Assembly: GCA_032433765.1 (NCBI GenBank)
Contig: JAVIAB010000041.1
Coordinates: forward strand, 78,433,835-78,497,834
DNA: 64,000 nucleotides
Direction of reading: 5' to 3'
DNA from: Megaustenia siamemsis
Lineage: Eukaryota; Mollusca; Gastropoda; Stylommatophora; Ariophantidae
The position numbers and the translations under genes were made by a program. Positions within the stretch are counted from its first letter, which is position 1, and every line of letters begins with the position of its first letter. Under the pieces are notes generated by a model that had not been told where the DNA came from, did no database searches, and worked only from the letters and a program-made list of their open reading frames with translations. Of this stretch, positions 55,025 through 64,000 are shown one piece after another.

Positions 55025-56780
55025 AGCTCTTCATTCATTGAGTGCCGTCTCCGCATCGAAAGTTTGCTACTGTGGAGAGTCATTCCGCTCTGTCTGTTGC
55101 TTTGATAGTGCAGGCTGTCAAAGGCTAACCTGTCCATATTTTGATGTTACTCGTCCATGTTAGTCTTAGTCTGCCTCTGTGCCTCTATTACCTTCTATTT
55201 TCCCTTCCAAGATTACTTTTAGTAGGCTATTGTGTCTTTTAACATGCTCCAATGATCTCATTTGACTTGTTTGAATTGTATTTAGTAGTTCTCTTTTCAT
55301 TTTTAGTTGTTTTAAATCTTTTATCATTTGTTTTCTTTTCTTTCCATCCATTTCTTCCTATTCTCCTATAAATGCACATTTCAAAGGCTTCCATTTTCTG
55401 TTCTGTTTTCTCGTCAGATATCCATGTTTCAGTACCATACAGGGATGCTGAGAATACATAACAATTTGCTATTTTTAGTCTTAGCTCTGGTATTATTTTT
55501 TTTCATGCCATTAACATTACTTTTTGCCATTAGTATTCTTTTGTTTACTTCAGTTTTACATTTTCCGTCAATGTTTATTGTATGTCCCAAGTAGGTGTAG
55601 CTCTGAACTGTCTCCAGGTCTATTCCTTCAACTTTGATATTTATTTGTAGGTTTTTAGTATTTTCTTTGCTTATTATTATAATTTTAGTCTTTCTAATAT
55701 TCATATCTGGTCCATATTTTTTGCTTGTCATGTTTATTTCATTAAATATTTGTTGTAGATCTTTAGGATTTTCTGCTAGTAGTACAGTATCGTCAGCATA
55801 TCTTAGGTTATTGATTATCTTTCCATTAATGTTTAGGACTGGCAGCTCTGTGATGTTTTAAAGATTTGTTCAGTGTATAGATTGAACAAGCTTGGTGATA
55901 GGATGCATCCCTGTCTTACTCCTATTTTATATCAATGGGTGTAGAGTTCTCTTTGTTATATTTTATTATTGCTGTTTGCTCCAAATATAAATTACATATT
56001 AGTCTTATGTCTGTGTCAAAAAAGATTTATATCTTTTAGGCAGTCTATAAGTTGAATATGGTGTATTATATCAAAAGCTTTGGTGTAGTCTATGAAGCAG
56101 GCATATATTGGTTTGTTTACTTCTATGTACTTTTCAATCAATGTCCTCATGCTGAATATGGCTTCTTTTGTCCCACTGCATTTCCTGAATCCAAATTGTT
56201 GCTCCTCTAATTCAGTGTTCATTTTATTCTGAATCCTTCCCTGTATAACTTTTAGTAAAATTGTTGTTACCTGGCTCATTAGGCTTATTGTTCTAAAGTC
56301 ACTGCATTCAACTGCACCATTCTTTTTAGGCAATGCAATGAAAGTTGATGTTTTTAGTTCATTTGGTATGTAAACTGTATGATATATGTCATTGCATATA
56401 TCTGTGATCATTTTAATGCCAATATCTTCCAGTGCCTGTATCATCTATGTCTGTATATTGTCAGGTCCTGCTACCTTTCCCTTTTTTATTGTTTTTTTTT
56501 ACAGTTGTTTTCCACCTAAGATTTTAAGATCTTATAGCTTGACAAACATTTTATAATTGTTTTTTTTATTCTCTTTCGTCATGAAATAATTCTCTTATAT
56601 ATTCCTGCCATCTATCGATTATCTCGTTGCTGTCTGTTAGCATTCTTCCTTCTTTGTTTGGAATACCCGTTTCCTCTAGCTTTTTTGTTTTTTATTAGTC
56701 GTCCTTTTTTATTTCTTTGAGCATCCCTCTTAAAATGCGCTTACTTTCCATAGTTTCGACTTCTAGACATCTTTGAATTG
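55025..56780 (-). mobile_element. LINE-C, longest copy
   Basis: On the minus strand it runs from near V-A-G-P-D-N-I-Q (56.48 kb) through the finger motifs I-A-L-P-K-K-N-G and Q-F-G-F-R, then A-C-F-I-D-Y-T-K-A-F-D-I. The palm box L-R-Y-A-D-D-T-V-L-L-A (near 55.8 kb) is intact. Y-T-Y-L-G-H-T-I and K-R-E-L-L-N-T-I follow, and the end has AATGAATG rather than GATGATG. Stops and frameshifts occur near 56.02, 55.43 and 55.16 kb. The 5' side, including any endonuclease, is missing. Confidence 0.85.
56016..56444 (-). pseudogene. LINE-C RT finger and palm fragment
   Basis: A 142-residue open frame covers RT domains 0-A: I-P-N-E-L-K-T-S-T-F-I-A-L-P-K-K, F-R-T-I-S-L-M-S, Q-F-G-F-R-K-C-S-G-T and C-F-I-D-Y-T-K-A-F-D, which holds the first catalytic Asp. 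It ends at a stop just after the L-I-D-C-L-K-D segment. The second catalytic motif lies 250 bp further on in another frame. Confidence 0.83.
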
Positions 56781-57648
56781 CTCTTAGATGATGAAAATTG
56801 GTGGTAAGCGTTGATTTATTTTAGCGAACGTTAAACGAAATGATTTACAATTAACATAAAAAATGTGATCTAATGTGCTAACACTAAATAGATCAACGAT
56901 TTTTAACAAATATGTACGAAATAATTTAACTATATTTGTTGGATAAACCTACATTTGGAATAATACATTTTAAATATGTGTACCGTGTAACTATGTTTGA
57001 TAAATGAAAACACATATATACAAATATTGATGAAACCCAGGACAAATCAGTGAACATAGAAACATTACTTTTTAAGAATGTCTTAGTCTATGACGTCTGC
57101 ATAACGTAAGATAGATCATATGTTTATAGCACAATTAAAACACTAAAGGGATAGAAGTGGGTAACATGAGTTTTCATATATTAGATAATTAAACAGAATA
57201 AAAACATATGATTGAATTAGAATGTATTCGACTAAATAAAAATTAGAACATATTTATTTAGAAGTTCAATCAGAAAGGGGTAACAAAGTACATCACATGT
57301 TACTGTTTTCTCTAGATATAGAAAGATATATACCCAACTGACTGCCTGGTACAGCTACTCATCATCCTGTTGTTTAAACGCATCACATAGAAAAATAAAC
57401 TTTAGAGAAAAGGTAAACTTCAGTGTTATAACAAAATAGTATAGTTTAAGTTTCAACGGGTCTTAATTTGCCAAAAAAAAGGCAAAGAAACACCAAGAGG
57501 CGCCAACTTTTACTAATTTTAATGCCGGAGGGTAGCATAGGTATAAAGTCGGTTATACAAAACTTTACTTAATATCTTTATTGATCTGATCACATTTCTA
57601 ATCGTATCGTCCTGCTGATCTAGGCAAACATCATCGGATAGTTATTTT
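56781..57648. other. Intron, nothing recognised
   Basis: AT-rich sequence between the LINE-C 5' side and the 37-bp repeats. No signal. Confidence 0.5.
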
Positions 57649-57770
57649 AACATCTGCTGACATTTTAATTCACTATCATTATTTTAACATCTGCTGACAT
57701 TTTAATTCACTATCATTATTTTAACATCTGCTGACATTTTAATTCACTATCATTATTTTAACATCTATCT

Positions 57771-59002
57771 ATCTATCTATCTATTGACCTTTCGAGCCGT
57801 AACCGGCCCATAGGGCGTAGACCAAGATACACCTTCTCCTATATGAATTTTTGTTCTAGCAGTTTTCTTTTAAAGATATTTTATCAAATCTCGCCATCTG
57901 TCTCTGTTCTGTGCAAGCAGTTCTATCTCATTGAGGGAGCCGATTCCTGCTGCTCTTGCCTCTCTCATCAATGTTCTTCTCAGTGTCTCCCTGGGTCTTC
58001 CTCTTTTTCTTTTACCTGTTGTTTCCCATATGAGGGCTTGCTTTGCTATTCGATTATTATCTCTTCTCATCACATGTCCAACGTATGACCATCGTCTTTT
58101 CTTTATTACTGAAGATATTAGTGGTTGATTGGCGATTTCTCTAATTTCCTCGTTTGTTTTGAATTCGTTCCATTCTATACCAAGTATTTTCCTTAGACAT
58201 TTATTTTCGAATGCGTTCAACTTTGTTTCTATATCTCTTGTTGTTTTCCAGCTTTCACACGCATACGTAAGGGTTGATAGTACATTTGATTTGAATAGCC
58301 TAAGTTTTGTGTTTGTGCTAATGAGTTTTGATTTCCACAACTTTTCAAGGCTTCTGAAAGACATTGCTGCTTTAGCCAGTCTGATTCTAATTTCTTTGCT
58401 CGTATCCCCTTCTCGATCAATGTGACTTCCAAGATAGACAAAGTGATCGATCTCTTCTACTGGTTTGTTTTCCATGTATATTTTGTCACTTGTTGGAATT
58501 AAACTTTTCATGACTTTAGTCTTTTCATGATTGACCTCAAGCCCAATTTTGCTGGCTATTGATGATAGTTCATTTGTGTTTTCCTGCATCGTTTTTATCT
58601 GACTGCTGATGAGAACTATGTCATCAGCAAAGTCGAGGTCCTCCAAATGGTCTCCTTGTATCCATTCGATGCCTTTATTACCAGTGCAGCATTTCTTCAT
58701 TATGAAGTCCATAACAATTCCAAATAACAAGGGCGATAAAATACATCCTTGTTTAACCCCAGTTTCTATTGGGAAACATTCGCTCAGTCCTTCCTCTGTT
58801 CGAACTGCACATGTGTAACCATCATACATGTCTTTGATAATATTTATGATTTTTTATGGTAAACCATATTGCTTCAGAATTTTCCACAAAGAATCTCTAT
58901 GAATACTATCAAATGCTTTTTTGAAGTCGATGAAGTTAAGTACAAAAGGTTTTTGCTTTTCAATGTGTTCCTCCAATATAAGTCGTAGAGTGAAAATGTG
59001 GT
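57771..59002 (-). mobile_element. LINE-D, young 5'-truncated copy
   Basis: The minus strand reads from F-T-L-R-L-I-L-E-E-H to a GATA-repeat tail at 57771-57785. Coding is uninterrupted for 319 residues after a single stop near 58855. The neighbouring copy at 48939-49604 differs at only a few positions. The element lies within a 37-bp array, so its target duplication cannot be separated from the repeat. Confidence 0.87.
57870..58829 (-). pseudogene. LINE-D reverse transcriptase, palm to C-terminus
   Basis: The frame starts M-Y-D-G-Y-T-C-A-V. It contains G-V-K-Q-G-C-I-L-S-P-L-L-F, then the catalytic L-D-F-A-D-D-I-V-L-I-S, then V-Y-L-G-S-H-I-D, Y-A-C-E-S-W-K, V-G-H-V-M-R-R-D and G-K-R-K-R-G-R-P-R. 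It ends W-R-D-L-I-K-Y-L. Upstream, in the same frame but beyond a stop (L-P-stop-K-I-I-N), lies L-N-F-I-D-F-K-K-A-F-D-S-I, the first catalytic motif. It is nearly intact, but the truncation removes the fingers and any endonuclease. Confidence 0.87.
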
Positions 59003-59118
59003 CATTTTAACATCTGCTGACATTTTAATTCACTATCATTATTTTAACATCTGCTGACATTTTAATTCACTATCATTATTTTAACATCTGCTGACATTTT
59101 AATTCACAATCATTATTT

Positions 59119-59701
59119 GTTGCGTCCATATTTTCTTCGACCTAATTTGAAGCACGTGTATGTGCATTTAACATATTTAGTAACAACTGTCATTTCTATA
59201 AAACAGTGACTCGATCCAGCAATAATTTAAACAACAATAATCAACTTCTGACAATGTCATGCATCTATTCTATTGTGTATCGGTGTCTTTTTTGTATATT
59301 TCCTTCATGGAGAACATACCAGCATGCTAATGTCATATCTACAAATATGTTTAAGATCATGCGAATGTTAACACAGTGATTATATTGACATGCATTGATA
59401 CTGCAGCTATTTAATATATAATTTCTAGAGGAATAAATAAGGTTACTGATAGATCTGATTAAGTATGCGGGCAACCATCCAGATGTAAGAATCACAGCTG
59501 GCGTTTACTTGTTTTTCATTGAGGTCCTCAGTTCTTTTTCATCATGTGTAACTGGAGAATGATATCAGCTGGCTCCAAATTACACAATCGTTCTTTCTCC
59601 ACATATTATCATTAGTATTATCATTACTACAATATTTTATAATGACATATGCAATTATGAGAATTAAATAATGACGTAAACAAAAACAGTTAATTAAGTA
59701 C
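59119..59701. other. Intron, nothing recognised
   Basis: The frame at 59265-59495 (-) has no known motif. Confidence 0.5.
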
Positions 59702-59825
59702 CGTCGTAAATAGCCATATAGTCATAGCTGCAAGATGAAGAATTCTCCAAGGAGAAATCCAAAAGAGTCAATGAAACAACTTGTGTTGATGATTAGCTGT
59801 GAAAGTCCATTGGCAGGTCATATCA
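59702..59825 (-). pseudogene. CUB-domain gene, exon B of module 1, frameshifted
   Basis: The acceptor (TTTATTCAG) and donor (G|GTACTT) match the other B exons. The exon is 124 nt instead of 128: one codon shorter plus a 1-nt deficit. It reads D-M-T-C-Q-W-T-F-T-A-N in the expected frame, then must shift to give S-S-T-Q-V-V-S-L and C-S-Y-D-Y-M-A-I-Y-D-G. In the entry frame a stop follows about seven codons after the break. Either the module is dead, or the deletion is an assembly or sequencing error, or splicing skips it. It lies upstream of the intact exon C1. Confidence 0.85.
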
Positions 59826-59959
59826 CTGAATAAAGCACAATTTAAAGAGTATTTATGAAACATAAAGAAGTTACTGTAAATTACAGCATATGTTATATAT
59901 TATACAACATTAATGTTATAGTTTGTGTATGAGATCTATCTATCTATGTTTCGTTCGCG
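59826..59959. other. Intron, nothing recognised
   Basis: Short AT-rich stretch. Exon A1 was searched for to the right edge and not found. Confidence 0.45.
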
Positions 59960-61273
59960 TGAAGTATTGTCTATATCTGCAATATCATTTCTTGTATAAA
60001 TGTTATTGTCATTTGTAATTCTTGCAGTGGCCCATATAGTTTTGTCTGTAGGGTTGTATCTATGGGCCAATGGATTTTCCTCAGTCTACTATGTTCAGTA
60101 CAGTATTGAAGTATGTGTTCAGCAGTATGGTGCGCCTGTCCACATTTACATGTAGGTGAGGTGCCGATCTTGAATTTTGTATACATGTGACTGTGGAGTC
60201 GATTGTGTCCTGTTCTGAGGCGCATAATGATAATTTGTTCCCATCTATTCATGTTATGAAAGGCATCCTGATTTGGTGATTGAGGACCTCTGATATATTT
60301 TATTATCTGTTTCTTCTGATGATACGTAACCGGTGCCTCCGGTTCCGTACCTATTGCACCTTCCTTTACCAGTTGATCTGCTCTCTCGTTTCCTGATATC
60401 CCACAGTGAGATGGGATCCACTGCAGGGCAACACTGTGGTGCTTGCAGAGTTCAGTCAATAAAATCTGCAGATGTGACAAATTTTCTGGATTGTAGTGCC
60501 TGGAGTACTGATCTTGCATCTATAAGAAACACATGTAGGCTGTGTGCTAAGATTACTGTCCAGCTGTTTTTGTATTGTTAACTTTATTGCTTGGATTTCT
60601 ACATCGTAACTGTGACAATATTTCCCTGTTGCTATTTTATTCATTGACCTGGTGGTATTTGGGTACTCTGTGTATGCACCTGCTCCCCATTCTTTACTGT
60701 ATTCTGTGCTGATCCATCTGTGTACACATGAACCCATAGATCTTGCAGGTATTTTTCATCCAAGAAACTGAGAGTTATTGTTTTTCGTTGCAGACTATTA
60801 TGTTCCACTTTGTCAACTATTCCTTTCACTTCTGTCCGTATTTGTGTTGACAATTCCGATTCTTCTGTCCAGGGAGTCTGTTCTGGTATGGGCAGTAGGG
60901 GCCTGACAACTCTTGAAATGTCTGGTGTTTGTCTACAAATTTGCTTGACTTGGTGGATAAAACTACTTCTCTTAAGTCGTCCCAATGCAAGATTTTGGAT
61001 CCGGTCCTTCATTGGATGTCTGGGCATGCATGCCATTTTTTCTGCCTGTAAGATGGCCCCCTGGCTAGACATAGTTGTTGCTATGTCATGTGTATTTCGA
61101 TTAACGATGATATCAGATGGACCATGTGCCAATAGCAGTTCTCCTGCATGATTCCTGTGAGTGTTTTTATTTCTTCGATGGTGTTTGTGCATTTTCATTG
61201 ATAGGGATTGAATGGTGCTTTTATTCATTGTGGACTTAATGTGAGTTGGACCAATATTCGATAATGTAAACAT
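59960..61273 (-). pseudogene. LINE-G C-terminal part with RNase H
   Basis: The minus strand gives Q-A-E-K-M-A-C-M-P-R-H-P-M-K-D-R and R-L-K-R-S-S-F (near 61.05 kb), then the RNase H start W-V-H-V-Y-T-D-G-S-A with the first catalytic Asp. After a frameshift come G-A-G-A-Y-T and Y-D-V-E-I-Q-A-I, with the catalytic Glu. A further frame (60519-59971) has L-Q-W-I-P-S-H-C-G-I-S-G-N-E-R-A-D, then R-L-R-T-G-H-N-R-L and a zinc-binding-like C-K-C..H-H-T-A-E-H..C. The whole belongs to an I/Jockey-type LINE. The C-terminal 182 residues are open. Confidence 0.85.
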
Positions 61274-61274
61274 T

Positions 61275-63185
61275 GGTTGGTTTCACGTGTGGAGAGAGCT
61301 TAGGGACTACCAATCTGCCGGCCAGCAGATAGGGGTAGGTGGCTTGACCTTCTTATAAACGTGTCCACAAGTGGAACATGGTCGGCCTCTAGATACAGAG
61401 GTGTGTGCTACGAGTATAGAAAAAGCAGCCACGTTCCGCAAAACGAAGTCAAGTGGTGATTACAGTGGGTGGGGTGAATTAGTTGTGTGGGGTAGCTAAG
61501 TCTATAAAACCTCCTTAAATGCCAAGCGACGTTTTCGCCGTCCAGGCGGAGGCGCACTAACCTCCTCCCCGGGTAGATGCGACCCGTTAGCCTAAAAGTG
61601 TCAGCGCATCTAGGAGAAGGTCAATTCCGATTATAAAACCCTCGATGTCTAGCGGGTACCCGTTCAAGGAATAGACTTCGGGAGTAAACCCTGAGGAAAA
61701 ATCCGTAGTTAGAGTCCCTAAGACAATTCAGTGTTGATTTCAACATTGCTCTGGCAACGCCTGCAACACAGTTGGCACCAAACTGTTCTTGCCCTGCTAG
61801 ACCTTTGGACCGCTCGGCTGCGTGGAGAGAAGAAACATGTTGCATGGGCAACAACTTGTCTCTTTAATTTTCTGTCCAAACTCGCACCCTGGAGAGGAGA
61901 GGCATCTCCTTTCTCAGCATCATTGGCAAAACCTTCGACAGTCATCTTAGAAAAGCTACAAAAACTCGCAGAACGCGTATATCCTGAATCGCAATGCGGC
62001 TTTAGATCCGGAAGATCAATTGCAGACATAAATTTCTCTTTAATCTACTTCAAGAAAAATCTATAGAGCAGAAAAGCCTCTCTTCATCGCCTGTATCGAC
62101 TTACAAAGGCCTTCGACCTTGTCAGCAGAGTAGGTCTTTTCAAATAACTTACCAAAATAGGCTGCCCACATACTCAGCTGACGATAGTCAAATCCTTTCA
62201 TGAAGACATAAAGCGTACTATCTAAAACGACGGCAGCACATCACAACCCTTCATCATACGCAGCGTTGTCAAGCAGGGATGCGTTCTTGCTCCGACTCTG
62301 TTTTGAATCTTTTTCGCTGTTTTATTAAAACATGCATTCTCAAATGCGGATGAAGGAGTGTATCTTCACAGTAGATATGAAGGTCGGTTGTTCAATCTCG
62401 CAAGACTAAAGGCAAGATCTAAGGTCAGACACATCTCTATTAGAGATCTGTTATTTGCTTACAACGCTGCACATGTCACGCAAAGTCAGGAAGAACTCCA
62501 GAGCATGGTACATCGCTTGTTACATGCCTGCCGAGACTTCGGTCTAACAATAAGTTTGCAGAAAACTAACATACTCGGTCAAGACGTCGAAGCAACACCT
62601 GAACACTCTATCGACAACTATAAACTTGATGTCGTGCGGCATCATCAACGACAAGCTATCTTTAGATACAGAAATCGACACACGCAGTAGTAGTGCTGCT
62701 ACCACCTTTGCTCGTCTTTCTTAGCGTGCCTGACGAAACAGCAAACTGACAATTAAAACAAAATCTGCAGTGTACAATGCCTGCATAATTAGTATCCTCC
62801 TGTATGGCAGCGAATCTTGGACAACCTATGTAAAGCAGGAGATAAGGGTTAAATGCATTCCATATGCGATGTCTGCGCCGTCGTATTAATATCACCTGGA
62901 AGGATAAGGTGACAAACGTGGAGGCCATGACTCGCACAAGCCTTCCAAACATTTACACGCTTCTCAAACAACGTAGGTTACTCTGGCTTGGCCACGTTCC
63001 CCATATAAAAGATGGTCGCATACCAAAAGATATACTCTATGGATAACTGGCAGATGGCAAAAGGATTAGGGGGCACCTAGAACTTTGATTTGTAGATGTG
63101 TGTAAACGCGACATGAAGACTCTGTCCCCAAAAAACTTGTAGCCTTTCTAGTAAGAAATAGCTGCATATCGCAATCTCAGTTAAC
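61275..63185 (+). mobile_element. LINE-F with 5' leader, nested in LINE-G
   Basis: A GC-richer leader (61275-61720) with CCTCCTCCCCGGGTAGATGC precedes coding that begins within the RT, so the endonuclease part is deleted. Reading in several frames gives P-E-S-Q-C-G-F-R-S-G-R-S, then V-K-Q-G-C-V-L-A-P-T-L and R-D-L-L-F-A-Y-N-A-A, a ruined FADD box. It continues with G-S-E-S-W-T, M-R-C-L-R-R and G-R-I-P-K-D-I-L-Y-G. Stops are frequent. It lies between two minus-strand LINE-G segments. Confidence 0.8.
61731..62690 (+). pseudogene. LINE-F reverse transcriptase remnant
   Basis: The first open frame (61731-62066) holds the finger region ending S-I-A-D-I-N-F-S-L. A frameshifted stretch (62067-62330) has I-A-C-I-D-L-T-K-A-F-D-like palm codons, and the frame at 62358-62690 has L-F-N-L-A-R-L-K-A-R-S and G-L-T-I-S-L-Q-K-T-N. 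The second catalytic box reads A-Y-N-A where A-D-D-A is expected. The remnant is inactive. Confidence 0.75.
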
Positions 63186-64000
63186 ACAATCTAAAGGTCC
63201 ACCTCAAACAAGAAGAAGACAGATTCATAGATAAAGAGAATACACGGTGAAAGGAAAGAACAGAAACAATAACATTTCTAGGGGCGCTGAAAAATTCATT
63301 GTCAAATATGACTGACGGAGGATATATTACTATATCAGCACCTTTGTGTCCTTCCGTTCTATCAGTGCTGGTATCCTCCACAATTTCTCCATCTCCAATA
63401 TTGTTGTTGATTTCATTGCTCCTGTGATGACCCTAAGTGCCTGGTTTTGTACTTTGTCCAGTTCTTGCAGTGTGGTGTTTGATGCTAAAACACCATGCGG
63501 ATGATCCATATTCTAAATGTGAGCGTATACTCTGTTGTTAAACTTTATTGCGTATTTTCCCCCTTGCACTCTTTGTGGTTCTACACAGCTTTCTTAGAAT
63601 AGCTAACTTGCTCCTTGCTATTTTGGTTGCTTTATTTATCTGCTGTTTCCAAGATAGTTTGTTTTTATCAAATGCAACTCCGAGATAAGTAACTTGCATA
63701 TCATCTTTCACTGGCTCATTGTTCATGTAGATGGCTCCTGCGTTTTGTTTTGGGGAGAGAGTGAAAAGTGCAGTACTGCATTTGTCTGTATTGATGCTGA
63801 TAGACCATCTATTTGTCCATGAATTCAGTGCATTTATAGCGTTTTGTAGCAATTTGTAGGTCACTGTTGCTTACTTCTCTGTGCACCACATTACCAGGTC
63901 ATCTGCATACATTGCCACTTTGATACTATATAGTAGTTTAGTAAGTAGGTCATTGATGTAGATCAGAAAAAGTGTTGGAGATAGTACCTTTCCCTGTGGG
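63186..64000 (-). pseudogene. LINE-G reverse transcriptase, palm and thumb, cut by window edge
   Basis: At the right edge the minus strand reads P-Q-G-K-V-L-S-P-T-L-F-L-I-Y-I-N-D-L, then A-M-Y-A-D-D-L-V-M-W-C. The catalytic YADD box is intact. A stop follows, then the thumb frame (63864-63538): L-Q-N-A-I-N-A-L-N-S-W and Y-L-G-V-A-F-D, and R-S-H-L-E-Y-G-S-S-A-W after another stop. The rest of the element is at 59960-61273, beyond the LINE-F insertion. The 5' half lies outside the window. Confidence 0.83.

Larger units (their letters stand above)
57649..59118. repeat. 37-bp minisatellite split by a LINE-D insertion
   Basis: Three units containing CATCTGCTGACATTTTAATT and CACTATCATT lie left of the LINE (57649-57770), and three lie right of it (about 59003-59118). 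The LINE therefore landed inside a pre-existing array. Confidence 0.9.

Noticed and set aside
60000..64000. A search for CUB exon A1
   Set aside because: No SPNYP-type segment with flanking splice sites was found on the minus strand; the exon is probably beyond the right edge or lost.

Overview
This is eukaryotic, almost certainly metazoan DNA. It is AT-rich, with very long introns, simple repeats and minisatellites, and many broken transposons. There is no operon-like packing, no rRNA and no ordinary tRNA. The mix of Penelope-like elements, a Polinton, a THAP/P element and several LINE lineages ending in short tandem repeats suggests an aquatic invertebrate, perhaps a mollusc or other lophotrochozoan. 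That placement is an inference and is weak.

The only host gene I can support lies on the minus strand and spans the whole window. It encodes a protein of repeated CUB domains. Each CUB domain is split over three exons with constant sizes: A (82 nt, first Cys and the SPNYP motif), B (128 nt, the CQW to DY..I.DG part) and C (159 nt, the CG...FH.D...RGF part). Intron phases repeat as 1-2-1-1, so each A+B+C module is 369 nt or 123 codons. Read 5' to 3' on the minus strand, the exons are B1 (59.8 kb), C1 (52.3), A2 (43.7), B2 (32.3), C2 (29.8), A3 (19.8), B3 (13.1), C3 (7.8) and A4 (0.55). A1 was not found in the window, and B4 and C4 would lie before base 1. Exon B1 carries a frameshift.

Nearly everything else is intron filled with mobile elements. 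From left to right: a Penelope-like element (4.6-7.3 kb) and a second Penelope-type 3' end (11.5-12.1 kb) inside a 33/38-bp minisatellite; a 71-bp satellite (14.0-15.9 kb); a LINE end that grew into a 60-bp array (16.1-17.1 kb); a tRNA-derived SINE (17.8-18.2 kb); LINE pieces; a nearly intact P-type THAP transposon with TIRs and an 8-bp target duplication (23.6-26.9 kb); more LINE pieces; a decayed Polinton/Maverick (34.1-41.6 kb); nested LINEs (42.4-43.6 and 46.8-49.9 kb); an IS630/Tc1-type transposase followed by a histone-type RNA hairpin (50.5-51.8 kb); two opposed Penelope-type ends with hammerhead-like motifs (52.8-53.9 kb); more satellites; and LINEs to the right edge.

LINE labels are mine. 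LINE-A ends in a GAA-rich tail. LINE-B and LINE-C end in ATG/GAT triplets. LINE-D ends in GATA repeats. LINE-E is known only from its 3' end. LINE-F has a 5' leader and no RNase H seen. LINE-G and LINE-H carry RNase H. All sequence comparisons were made by eye; family names come from remembered family motifs, not from searches.
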